In this document: positions 22,604 to 30,801 of the stretch, in pieces | How the letters are laid out: each line of letters starts with the position of its first letter | Numbering within the stretch: position 1 is the first letter of the stretch | Source: Acidobacteriota bacterium | GTDB taxonomy: Bacteria; Acidobacteriota; Blastocatellia; RBC074 | NCBI GenBank assembly: GCA_016715865.1 | Contig: JADJXM010000005.1 | Location: 310,001-374,000, forward strand | DNA length: 64,000 nt | Reading direction: 5' to 3' | The notes under the pieces: model-generated | What the model saw: the letters and a program-made list of their open reading frames with translations, nothing else | Databases searched by the model: none | What the model was told of the DNA's origin: nothing | Translations under genes and position numbers: made by a program

Positions 22604-23935
22604 CTACAGTTTGACCAGCTCATTGATTTTGATTATCTGACCACCTCGCTCGATACTGCGATACGCCGCGATGCCGATCAGGCTTGCCAGTGCGCCCGCA
22701 CGCAGGTCGGCGCGCAATCCCAGTGGATCAGGCTGCTGCGCGCCGCGAAAGATCAGATCATGTAATGACCCGTCAGCGCCGCCATGTCCACCCGTGCGCC
22801 GCTCTTCGGTGACGGTCACGGGCTCGGATTTTCCAAAACTTCGCGTCAATCGCAACTCGTCGTTTCTGAATCCGCCACCTCTAAAGTCGTGATAATCAAT
22901 TCTCCCTTTCGTTCCATTGAACGATATCGATTGACCTTCGTATGGCAGAAATGTATTGGCAGTGTAGTTCAGCGTCACCCCATTCTCATATTTAACAACC
23001 ACCGACATCGTGTCGTAGATATCGATATCCTCGCTCCACACACAACCATCACGCAGATAGCCGTCTTCAGACTCGCATTCAGTATAGAGTTTGACGTACC
23101 GCGGGTTCTTCGTAACATCCCAATAAAACTGGCACTGCTGTTTATGCGGGCAGATGCGACAGTTGGTGGCGCGAAAGCGGTTGTTGCGACCATAGAATTT
23201 CAGTTCGCCGCGCGCCATGACCTCGACCGGCGTCGAATCGAGCCACCAGTTTGCCTGATCGAAATGATGGGATGCTTTGTGGACCAGCAGAGTGCCTGAG
23301 TTCTCTTTCTTTCGATGCCAGCGGCGGAAGTAATCGGCGCCGTGGCTGGTGTCCAGGTATTCATGAAAGTCGACGGAGATCACCTCGCCAATTGCCTTTT
23401 GCATCAAAAGCTCTTTCACCCTCTTGTCTTTCAATCCGTGGCGCGCGTTGAAAGTGACGGTGATGTGCTTCCCGGTCTTCTTCTGGGCATCGAGAATCGC
23501 CTGACATTGTTGTTCATCGGTGCAGAGCGGTTTTTCGCTCATCACATCGCAACCCAGCTCCATGGCGCGGATGATGTAACGTGCGTGCGTGCCGTCGGGA
23601 GTTGTCACGGTTACCCTGTCGGGGCGCGTCTCTCTGATCATCCGGTCGAAGTCAGTGAAGATCGGGGCATTCACCCCGATCAACTTCTGCGCGGCTGCGG
23701 CACGTTTAGGGTTGATGTCGCACAGGCCAACGATCTCGACAACGTCGCTATAACCTTTGACAACTTCCTGGCCCCAGGTAAATGAGCCGCGCGAGCCGGT
23801 GCCGACAATCGCCATCTTTATTTTCTGCGTGGTCTGCGCAGCATTTGTGCATCCGGCAATGACAGTTGTCGCCGCCAGCGATGCGCCACCGGCCACGAAA
23901 TCGCGCCGGGTGATAGATTCTTTTTTATCAGTCAT
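22604..23935 (-). CDS. Gfo/Idh/MocA oxidoreductase, predicted Tat-exported lipoprotein with Cys cluster
   Basis: The 443-aa protein starts at 23935 (GAGGAGATGAG just upstream). Its N-terminus combines a Tat motif (ITRRDFVAGG) with a lipobox (VIAGC), so it is predicted to be a lipid-anchored protein exported folded. The Rossmann motif is GTGSRG, and the catalytic-region motif is SEKPLCTDEQQ. An insertion holds Cys residues in CRICPHKQQC (CX2CX5C), followed by CESEDGYLRDGC, a possible metal site. The spacing resembles a known subgroup of the family whose members have such clusters. It sits 62 bp after the amidohydrolase gene and 10 bp before the tandem hydrolase gene. Sugar substrate unknown. 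Confidence 0.88.
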   Translation of the reverse strand: MTDKKESITRRDFVAGGASLAATTVIAGCTNAAQTTQKIKMAIVGTGSRGSFTWGQEVVKGYSDVVEIVGLCDINPKRAAAAQKLIGVNAPIFTDFDRMIRETRPDRVTVTTPDGTHARYIIRAMELGCDVMSEKPLCTDEQQCQAILDAQKKTGKHITVTFNARHGLKDKRVKELLMQKAIGEVISVDFHEYLDTSHGADYFRRWHRKKENSGTLLVHKASHHFDQANWWLDSTPVEVMARGELKFYGRNNRFRATNCRICPHKQQCQFYWDVTKNPRYVKLYTECESEDGYLRDGCVWSEDIDIYDTMSVVVKYENGVTLNYTANTFLPYEGQSISFNGTKGRIDYHDFRGGGFRNDELRLTRSFGKSEPVTVTEERRTGGHGGADGSLHDLIFRGAQQPDPLGLRADLRAGALASLIGIAAYRSIERGGQIIKINELVKL

Positions 23936-23997
23936 CTCATCTCCTCGTTCAATACCGGTTACGAAAATGTCCAGGCGTGTAAATTCAAGAATGGATT

Positions 23998-24888
23998 TTA
24001 TCGGCCCGGTTTCAGGATGTGAATCATAGTCTCGGCAAAGATCCTGCGCCGCACGGAGTCGGGAACTTCGCACGCATCAAGCAGGCGGTTGTACTGTGCG
24101 ATCAGTTTCTCCAATTCCAAAGGATCTTCATCGGTGCCGAAAACCAGCTTCTCGAAGGCATGCGGCGTTCCCACAGGCATATGTTCCTGTCCGCTTGTCT
24201 GCCCCCACCAGAGATACTTTTTGAAGATGGTCAGCTCGTCCTTCTTTTTGATCAGCGAACTGCCTGTGAGATCAAAGAAGAGATTAGGATTCCATCGCGC
24301 TGTTTCAGCCGCTTCGTCGTACCAGGGGTTGCCAAAATGAGTGCCGATGAGAATCAGTTCAGGAAACGCGCGCGCCAGTGTGTCCAGATACATCGGTCGC
24401 ATCCGGGCCATCGACCCCGTGAGACTCGGAATTTTATCGTTTGGACGTGAACTGATGCCAGTGTGCATCAACGCAATCAGTCGGTAACGCTCGGCGCGGG
24501 CAAAGACGGGAAAGTAGCTCGGATCGTCATAATTCTTCAACGGACTGTGTATCTTCAATCCTCTGAAACCAGCGGCATATGCGCGGTCGATCTGGCTGAG
24601 CACGTCGCTCTCATCCAGTTCAATCCAGAGGAATGGGACGATCACATCGGGATACTTACTGGCAGCCTCCTTCAGTTTGTCGAAATGCCCGCGCTTTGCT
24701 GACAGACAGGCGACTGCTTTGTTCTTACGATATATGCGAACTAAATCTTCTATAAAGTTTGGACGCTCATCGTAATGTATATGCGCATCAACATAACGCG
24801 GAGCGTTTTGTGCCCGAGCGATTGTCTCAGTCAGGCTCCACACCAGTAAACCCAACAGGATGGTGCATGCAATTCTTTTTTGACTCAT
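23998..24888 (-). CDS. secreted amidohydrolase-2 family metal-dependent hydrolase
   Basis: The 296-aa protein starts at 24888 with GAGAGGAAAAACC ahead. A signal peptide (about residues 1-27, ending ARAQ) precedes a TIM-barrel with metal ligands in YVDAHIHYD (H36, H38), LKIHSP, LMHTG, GTHFGNPW and FGTDEDP. The family includes decarboxylases, lactonases and uronate-type hydrolases. A lactonase role would suit a periplasmic oxidoreductase product, but that is only inference. It begins 13 bp after the esterase stop, in the middle of the long operon. Confidence 0.8.
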   Translation of the reverse strand: MSQKRIACTILLGLLVWSLTETIARAQNAPRYVDAHIHYDERPNFIEDLVRIYRKNKAVACLSAKRGHFDKLKEAASKYPDVIVPFLWIELDESDVLSQIDRAYAAGFRGLKIHSPLKNYDDPSYFPVFARAERYRLIALMHTGISSRPNDKIPSLTGSMARMRPMYLDTLARAFPELILIGTHFGNPWYDEAAETARWNPNLFFDLTGSSLIKKKDELTIFKKYLWWGQTSGQEHMPVGTPHAFEKLVFGTDEDPLELEKLIAQYNRLLDACEVPDSVRRRIFAETMIHILKPGR

Positions 24889-24901
24889 GGTTTTTCCTCT
24901 C

Positions 24902-26935
24902 TCAAGGTTTGCCCGGAACGACCAACTCACAGCGATGCAGGTGGTGGCGATGGAGTTGAAAGGCCTGGTATAGCCGTTCGGCGCCATAACGGACATCGGG
25001 TGTCCAGGTGTAACTCCACGATTCATTGTCCAGCAAAAGCGGGACAGTCGTGCCTGGTGGAGTGTTTGGATCAAGGCGGATAAGGCTCGTCCGTTCTTTG
25101 GCGCTTGTCCACTCGAGTTGTTTCTGCTCTTGAAGATCGGCAACTTCAGCGATCCAGTGAGAATCCGTGTGGATCTTGGCGCGATACCAGTTGTTCTTGT
25201 CGAACGGATCAAGTCCCTGTCGCAATCGCACCCAGATTGTGGCCTCTTCGCCCGGATCCAAAACGCCATTACCGTTGCCTCTGCCTTCGGTGACAGTCCG
25301 CGCTACCGATGCGCCTCCGCCCTGATTGCCTTTTTGGCGAAAGACGTTCAGCTTTGCAGTGCGGCCATCAAGTATCATCAACTCGCGCGCCGGCTCGATC
25401 AGTTCCGGAATTACCAGCACATCAATGTTCTTCGTCACCGAATGCCACCCATCGTATCGGAGCGTGAGCATCAGCCGCGTCGGAGCAAAGTAACCAGCGC
25501 CGGCGGTGAAGCGTATGCTCATTTGGCCTGAAATATTTATCGCCGCACCAGCCTCAAGCCTGTTGATCCTGGCTTCGCCTGACACGATGCTGGCTGTCGG
25601 ATAATCGCTCGTCAGAGTCACACGGATATCATCCATTGCAACGCCACGCGGATTGTAGATGCGAACGGGCAGTGACAGTTCCTGATCCGGCACCAGACGC
25701 AGCTTGTCTTTCACAGTCAGAGGTAAAACCACAGGAGGCTGCCCGCCCGTGCCGGGACCCACGATACTTATCTGATGACCGTTGCCATCCATGCTGAAGT
25801 TGAGACGACCTTCCTGGTCCGTGCGCGTTTCAGTTTTTGCTGTGACACCGGTCGCCAGATTGTGGTCCATGACCAGATACTGCGTATTGGGCTGATAAAG
25901 CGGCGCGGTCGTGATCTCGATTCGCCGCTGTGCCACGGGCGGCCCATCCGGCGCCCAGCGGCGTGTCGTTACACGCAGGCCGCTCTGATTTACGTCCTCA
26001 AGGCAGGTGAATCCCGATTCGACGCCTGCCGTTTGTATGCGATAGTGGCAGACCTCGAAAGCCGGGTAAGGATTATCGTGACTCCACTTCTCCGGCACAT
26101 TATCGAGAGTCGAATCAGCGAAGGCTTTCATGTGGAAATCGAACGTCTCGGCGATTGACGTCGCCCAATGCCGGTGGTATTCATCGCGCCGGTACTCGAA
26201 CGATACTTCGTCCGACCGGGCATATGCCTCACGCGTCTCTTCGTGATACTGGCTGATGTAATCGCCGCTGGCGCGAATCAGCCGCACTTTGGTTCGCGCA
26301 TGATTGCCGACGTGATCTTTCGGTCGCCACAATACGCGGCGCCCTTTCTCTCCCGCATAAAATTCCGGCCCGGGATTGAATGCCGATGCGCTGCCAATCA
26401 GATCAGGATATCGCGCGCTCAGATACAGGCTCATAAATCCGCCCATGCTCAATCCTGAAATCGCGCGAGCGCGGCGAGATGACAGCGTTCGATATGTCCC
26501 GTCTATGTGCGCAACCAGTTCGCTAAAATAGATACCGAAATCGAAATCTCCACCCTTCTCAAGAATGTCCCACGGAGTGCCGCCGTAAAAGCCTGTGTAA
26601 TCGCTTGGAACAAAACCGTCAACCGCAACTACAATCACAGGGTGAGCGGATACGAACTCGACGATCTTCGGCACCGTGTCCGTGCCGTTGTCATAATGCT
26701 CCAGTGTGTAACGATCACTATGACCATGAAAATAATAGATCACCGGGTAGGCACGTTTGCCGGCCTCGTAATCGGATGGCAGAAAGATGCGGTAATGACG
26801 CGGCCCGCCAAAGACTTTTGAACTATGCGTGCGGTCGAAAAATGGTCTTTGCATCGCTGCCTCAATGGCTGGGATAGCGCATTGCAGCGGCAGGAAGATG
26901 ACCAGAAGGATTGCAGCGCTTCGTACCCGGATCAT
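24902..26935 (-). CDS. secreted esterase (esterase D / feruloyl-esterase-like) with C-terminal beta domains
   Basis: The 677-aa protein has a signal peptide (about 1-26), an alpha/beta-hydrolase of the putative-esterase family at about 40-275 with the oxyanion-region YYFHGHSD and nucleophile GLSMGG (Ser163), and His near YHRHW. The rest (about 320-677) is beta-rich, including GNGNGVLDPGEEATIWVRL, a typical Ig-like or CARDB-like segment. GGAGGTCAA stands immediately before the ATG, and that ATG overlaps the upstream stop (ATGA, 4 bp). It probably removes acyl or feruloyl groups from polysaccharide chains; the ester is not known. Confidence 0.83.
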   Translation of the reverse strand: MIRVRSAAILLVIFLPLQCAIPAIEAAMQRPFFDRTHSSKVFGGPRHYRIFLPSDYEAGKRAYPVIYYFHGHSDRYTLEHYDNGTDTVPKIVEFVSAHPVIVVAVDGFVPSDYTGFYGGTPWDILEKGGDFDFGIYFSELVAHIDGTYRTLSSRRARAISGLSMGGFMSLYLSARYPDLIGSASAFNPGPEFYAGEKGRRVLWRPKDHVGNHARTKVRLIRASGDYISQYHEETREAYARSDEVSFEYRRDEYHRHWATSIAETFDFHMKAFADSTLDNVPEKWSHDNPYPAFEVCHYRIQTAGVESGFTCLEDVNQSGLRVTTRRWAPDGPPVAQRRIEITTAPLYQPNTQYLVMDHNLATGVTAKTETRTDQEGRLNFSMDGNGHQISIVGPGTGGQPPVVLPLTVKDKLRLVPDQELSLPVRIYNPRGVAMDDIRVTLTSDYPTASIVSGEARINRLEAGAAINISGQMSIRFTAGAGYFAPTRLMLTLRYDGWHSVTKNIDVLVIPELIEPARELMILDGRTAKLNVFRQKGNQGGGASVARTVTEGRGNGNGVLDPGEEATIWVRLRQGLDPFDKNNWYRAKIHTDSHWIAEVADLQEQKQLEWTSAKERTSLIRLDPNTPPGTTVPLLLDNESWSYTWTPDVRYGAERLYQAFQLHRHHLHRCELVVPGKP

Positions 26936-28692
26936 TTGACCTCCAGTACAAACACGATCTCCTGCTCGTTGGTTCGAATATATCTTCCTTCCTGTGATTT
27001 CAACTGTAAGGGGACGCTCAGGGCGCCGACTGCATATCGGATATCAGTCTCAGCGGAGTTCGAATACGGGTTGTGCGGATAGACTGGCCAGACAAGTTGT
27101 GCCGTCGGATCGACCTTCAATTTCCAGCCGTGATGGCTGATCCAGCCTCCGATCTCAGCCGGTTTCAAATCAATCCGCTCCGAACCGAGTGTCAACTTCC
27201 TGCCGGCTCCTGTTTCCATTGTCTCGCCGGCTTGCAGACACAATTGCAGCGTCAAACGCGGGTCCTCCGCAGGTCGGCCGCGACCCGTCAAAACAAAACG
27301 CAGGACCAGCTCGTTTTCGGTCGGCGACGGGACATACAGATCACTGAAGAACGTGTTGTATGCGAGCGAAAGCCGGTCCTGTGGTTTGCTCATCTGCAAC
27401 CGCGTGCTGATCGGCATATGCACTGTCCGGCCCATCAGCGTTTCTGAAAAGGTCGCGAGATCGGGCTGCCGTTTAGAATTCGCTCCCGTAATGATCAAAC
27501 CGGTTTTTTTATTGAAGACGCTGATGTGACCCTGACGGTCCAGGTAGAACTGGCTGTTGATCGCCTGTGTGCTCATCAAACCGGAAAGCGCTACCTGCCA
27601 CGGTCCGGTCTTGCGTATGCCGGAGGGGATGCTCATCTGATGTTCATAGCGTGGCATCTCTTGCGGCGCCGAGACAATTGGACCTTCGTGGTAGTAGAGC
27701 GCGTCCTGGGCGAGCCGGCCGAGCTGATCAATTGTCAGCGTCTCCGGTTTGAAAAAGCCTGTCAGGAATGCAGCGTAACCACGGCCATCGGGAAAATGCG
27801 TGAAGGCGAACTGTCCCCAGGCGCTCACACCCCAGTGACGATTGCGGTCGTTGATCACGTCCACAACCGTTCCGTTCAGGAAAGTATAGTTTTTGTGGAA
27901 ATCCTTTGCGCGTCGCAGCGCAGGGATGACGGCGGTATCTTTGGTGTGTTCGTAATAAAGCGCCACGCCAGTCAGCGTGAGATGGTTGTATCCTGTTGTT
28001 GGGCCGGAGCGGTTGTGTTCGCCCCAGAAGCCGTCGGGAGATTGTTCGGTCATCGCAAAGCGACGCAGCACGCGCGCCCCCAGTTGTACCCATTCACGAT
28101 TGCCGAAGACCAGCCCGCTGAGGTGCAACAAGGACGCCCATTGCGCATAGTGATTGGGAGATGTGCCGATGAATGGCGAATGGTACCATGGAAAATCAAC
28201 TCTTTCGGTCGTATCAGTTACCAGAAGGGCGACGTTCTGCTCGATTCCGCGCCTCCATCGCGCCTTCCGCTCGGCTCCCAATTCGCGCTCAAGCAGGCGA
28301 TATGTTTCAAGCCACATATAGGTGTCCCAGTCGCTGTCGAGGCGTGGCTCGTAGACTCCCTTTTCGTTCTCACTCGCCAGTAAGTCGCCGATACGAATGG
28401 CGAGCGCGAGCATTTTCGCATCACCATAGCGCGGGTTGGCCTGATGTCTCTTTGCATAAAGCACCGCTGGCGCGAGGATGGCATAGGGGAAGTGACGCCA
28501 TCCTTCACGAGCTTCCAGAGCCTTCAGGTCGGCATCAGGTTCTTCCATCAATCGCTGCTCGACTTTGGCCGTGCCGGCTTCAAGCAGGCGAAAATATGCA
28601 GCCGGAAGCGGATCTGATCCCTTGCCGGCGTTAGTCGGAAGACACGACAAAATGATCACGAGCGAAAAGCAGCATAATTTTGAGGCATTCAT
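26932..28692 (-). CDS. secreted protein of probable (alpha/alpha)6 plus beta-sandwich fold, function unknown
   Basis: The 586-aa protein has a signal peptide (about 1-22). The region 30-330 is helical with repeated aromatic turns (DSDWDTYMWLETYRLL, DFPWYHSPFIGTSPNHYAQWASLLHL, GFWGEHNRSGPTTGYNHLT), and 360-586 looks beta-rich. This order matches heparinase II/III and alginate-lyase families, with candidate catalytic His and Tyr residues in NHYAQW and GYNHLT, but I cannot assign a family by eye. It overlaps the next gene by 4 bp. It may be a polysaccharide lyase or hydrolase of uronic-acid-containing chains. Confidence 0.65.
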   Translation of the reverse strand: MNASKLCCFSLVIILSCLPTNAGKGSDPLPAAYFRLLEAGTAKVEQRLMEEPDADLKALEAREGWRHFPYAILAPAVLYAKRHQANPRYGDAKMLALAIRIGDLLASENEKGVYEPRLDSDWDTYMWLETYRLLERELGAERKARWRRGIEQNVALLVTDTTERVDFPWYHSPFIGTSPNHYAQWASLLHLSGLVFGNREWVQLGARVLRRFAMTEQSPDGFWGEHNRSGPTTGYNHLTLTGVALYYEHTKDTAVIPALRRAKDFHKNYTFLNGTVVDVINDRNRHWGVSAWGQFAFTHFPDGRGYAAFLTGFFKPETLTIDQLGRLAQDALYYHEGPIVSAPQEMPRYEHQMSIPSGIRKTGPWQVALSGLMSTQAINSQFYLDRQGHISVFNKKTGLIITGANSKRQPDLATFSETLMGRTVHMPISTRLQMSKPQDRLSLAYNTFFSDLYVPSPTENELVLRFVLTGRGRPAEDPRLTLQLCLQAGETMETGAGRKLTLGSERIDLKPAEIGGWISHHGWKLKVDPTAQLVWPVYPHNPYSNSAETDIRYAVGALSVPLQLKSQEGRYIRTNEQEIVFVLEVK

Positions 28693-28747
28693 TTTAGCTT
28701 ACTCCGGATTGATCAAATTCGACAGGGAAGACTTTTGCACTCTTCAA

Positions 28748-30775
28748 TTATCTTCTATCAAGACGGTCCGCTGCTCCGGCTGAACGATAGATCGCTGCAG
28801 TTCGATCAAAAGCTGCATCGGTCGCACCGATGAGTGTCAGGTTACGCGGCGCCAGGCAGCCGAGGGCTTCGGGAATATCCATGACGCGCAGTACGTTCAA
28901 CAGCGTCGGCCCGTATTCTCCCCCTTGCGTTCGCGGGCGATGCGAAAATGGAGGATCGACCGCGACCACGGCTTCGATGACAGGCTGATAAAGCGCCGCG
29001 TAAGCTGCCACGATTCCTGCGCGTTTGCGACCCGCCGCCCTCCAGTGAACACCGGCTTCCGCCCGCCGACCGGCAACGGTCATCACATCCCACACACGAC
29101 CGCCATCAACTGTACCGCCCAGCAGGGCCATCGAGCGTTCAATCGGATAGGGGAACTCCTCGCGCGCCCACGCTACCGGACCCACGCCGCGCGGACAGAG
29201 CAGCAGCACGGAATCATCTCCGACAATCCGGCGCGCCCATTCCGGCAGCTTGCCGAAATCTTCATCGGGGTTAAGCACGATCAACCAGCGCGAGTCGATT
29301 TTGCCCGGCAGCCAGCGCCAGTAAACTTCGATCCCTTCTTCGGTGGTCTCTTTTGCCGATCTCACCTCGCTTCCCAGGGCTGGCATGTAGGCACCAGTCG
29401 CCGTCGCAGGCCATGCTGAAAATGAGGCCTGGCGCAGACGACCCAGCAAATTCCGCCGCCACAACTCGTACTGCCCGGCCGCAGGCAGGGCGGGTTTCGC
29501 CGGCGCGACGAACAGTTCATCGATCCTGGTGTTGATGCTGTCTTTCGGAAAGTCGGTCTCCTCCGGGAAGACGCGAAGCAGTTTGCGGTCAATCAGCGGG
29601 CTGCCGTCGGCATTCATAAATGCGTCGGCATCCGATACGCGCCGAGCATCGACTTTGAAGTGACGATTGAAGAACTCGTAGACACCACGGCGGATATCGG
29701 TGCGATAGCCATGCCCGCCGACACTGACGACCGCGTCAACCATATCGCTCGAGCCGTATAAAGCGTAAAGCCTTTCCAGCAGGGCGCTGATGCGTTCGTT
29801 GGTGCCCATCGGAAAATAGGTGTCGTGGTCGGAGTTGACGAAGAGCATCGGACGCGGACAAACGAGCGCCGCGACAGTCGCCCAGTGCCAGCGTGCGCGG
29901 TTGTAGAAAAAGAAACAATCACAATGACGGCTGATGCCGTCTTCGGCGGCGTAGAAGGTCAGATCTCCCAATCCACTGACAGGCGCGGCGGCCTTCACCC
30001 TCTCATCGATGGCTGCGATCCAGAATGTCCCGATCCCGCCGCCTGAGATCCCCGTCGCGCCGATACGCGATTGATCCACTTCGGGACGTGTGGCCAGATA
30101 ATCGAGAGCGCGAATCGCATTCCAGGTCTCGACGCCGGCAGGTGTGTAGCCGGCCGAATGCCACCACCAGCGGCCTCCACCGAGCAGCCCACGATGCAGG
30201 CCCGCGATCTCGCTCAATTCAAGCGTGTCCATGACCAGCGCGACGTAACCATGCGTGGCGAACCAGCTGCCGTGCTGCTGGCACTCATTCGCGGCCTTGT
30301 TGCCATCGCGCCTGTGCTGGTTGGCATGGCCGACCTGATAAAGAATCGCCGGGTAACGTTCATTGGCTGGCCGGGCACGATCAGGACGTGGCAGATAAAG
30401 GTTGGCCGTCACGTATAGACCGGGCAGACTCTGAAAGTGAAGTTTCTCGATGATGTAGCCGGGTCGTTCGATTGCACCAGTAATTGTTGCATTCAACGGC
30501 GTGCGTTCAGGTATCGGGTTGAGCCCCAGCATATCGATGAGCTCTTCACGCAACGATTGGCGATGCTTTTCAAAGTCGGCGGCCGTAATCACTCCCGGCA
30601 GAAACTCGCGTTCGAGTTCGATTGCGTGTGCGGAGATATAATTGCGAATGCTGCGGTCGCCGTCTGTTTCCTGCGATACGCCGGGTGCCATGAGCATCGC
30701 ATTGCCGGTCAGTGGACAAAGAGCCGCCGCCAGCGCGCTGCTCTTCAAAATCATTTCACGTCTGTTCATAAGCAT
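28748..30775 (-). CDS. tandem alpha/beta-hydrolase (acetylxylan-esterase-like), second half degenerate
   Basis: The 675-aa protein starts at 30775 with GAGG about 10 bp upstream; MNRREMILKSSALAAALC gives a Tat-like export signal. The first hydrolase domain (about 60-385) has GISGGG with nucleophile Ser244, plus NSDHDTY and GGHGYRTD for the acid and histidine. The second half (about 470-670) has GRKRAG in place of a GxSxG elbow, so it is probably not catalytic. Sequence and layout parallel the protein at 20401-22593 (for example ERPGYIIEKLHFQSLP versus ERDGYKIEKVIFESQP), showing ancient duplication. Probable carbohydrate esterase. Confidence 0.82.
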   Translation of the reverse strand: MLMNRREMILKSSALAAALCPLTGNAMLMAPGVSQETDGDRSIRNYISAHAIELEREFLPGVITAADFEKHRQSLREELIDMLGLNPIPERTPLNATITGAIERPGYIIEKLHFQSLPGLYVTANLYLPRPDRARPANERYPAILYQVGHANQHRRDGNKAANECQQHGSWFATHGYVALVMDTLELSEIAGLHRGLLGGGRWWWHSAGYTPAGVETWNAIRALDYLATRPEVDQSRIGATGISGGGIGTFWIAAIDERVKAAAPVSGLGDLTFYAAEDGISRHCDCFFFYNRARWHWATVAALVCPRPMLFVNSDHDTYFPMGTNERISALLERLYALYGSSDMVDAVVSVGGHGYRTDIRRGVYEFFNRHFKVDARRVSDADAFMNADGSPLIDRKLLRVFPEETDFPKDSINTRIDELFVAPAKPALPAAGQYELWRRNLLGRLRQASFSAWPATATGAYMPALGSEVRSAKETTEEGIEVYWRWLPGKIDSRWLIVLNPDEDFGKLPEWARRIVGDDSVLLLCPRGVGPVAWAREEFPYPIERSMALLGGTVDGGRVWDVMTVAGRRAEAGVHWRAAGRKRAGIVAAYAALYQPVIEAVVAVDPPFSHRPRTQGGEYGPTLLNVLRVMDIPEALGCLAPRNLTLIGATDAAFDRTAAIYRSAGAADRLDRR

Positions 30776-30801
30776 AAGATTGACCTCTGCAAGCGGCCAC
30801 A

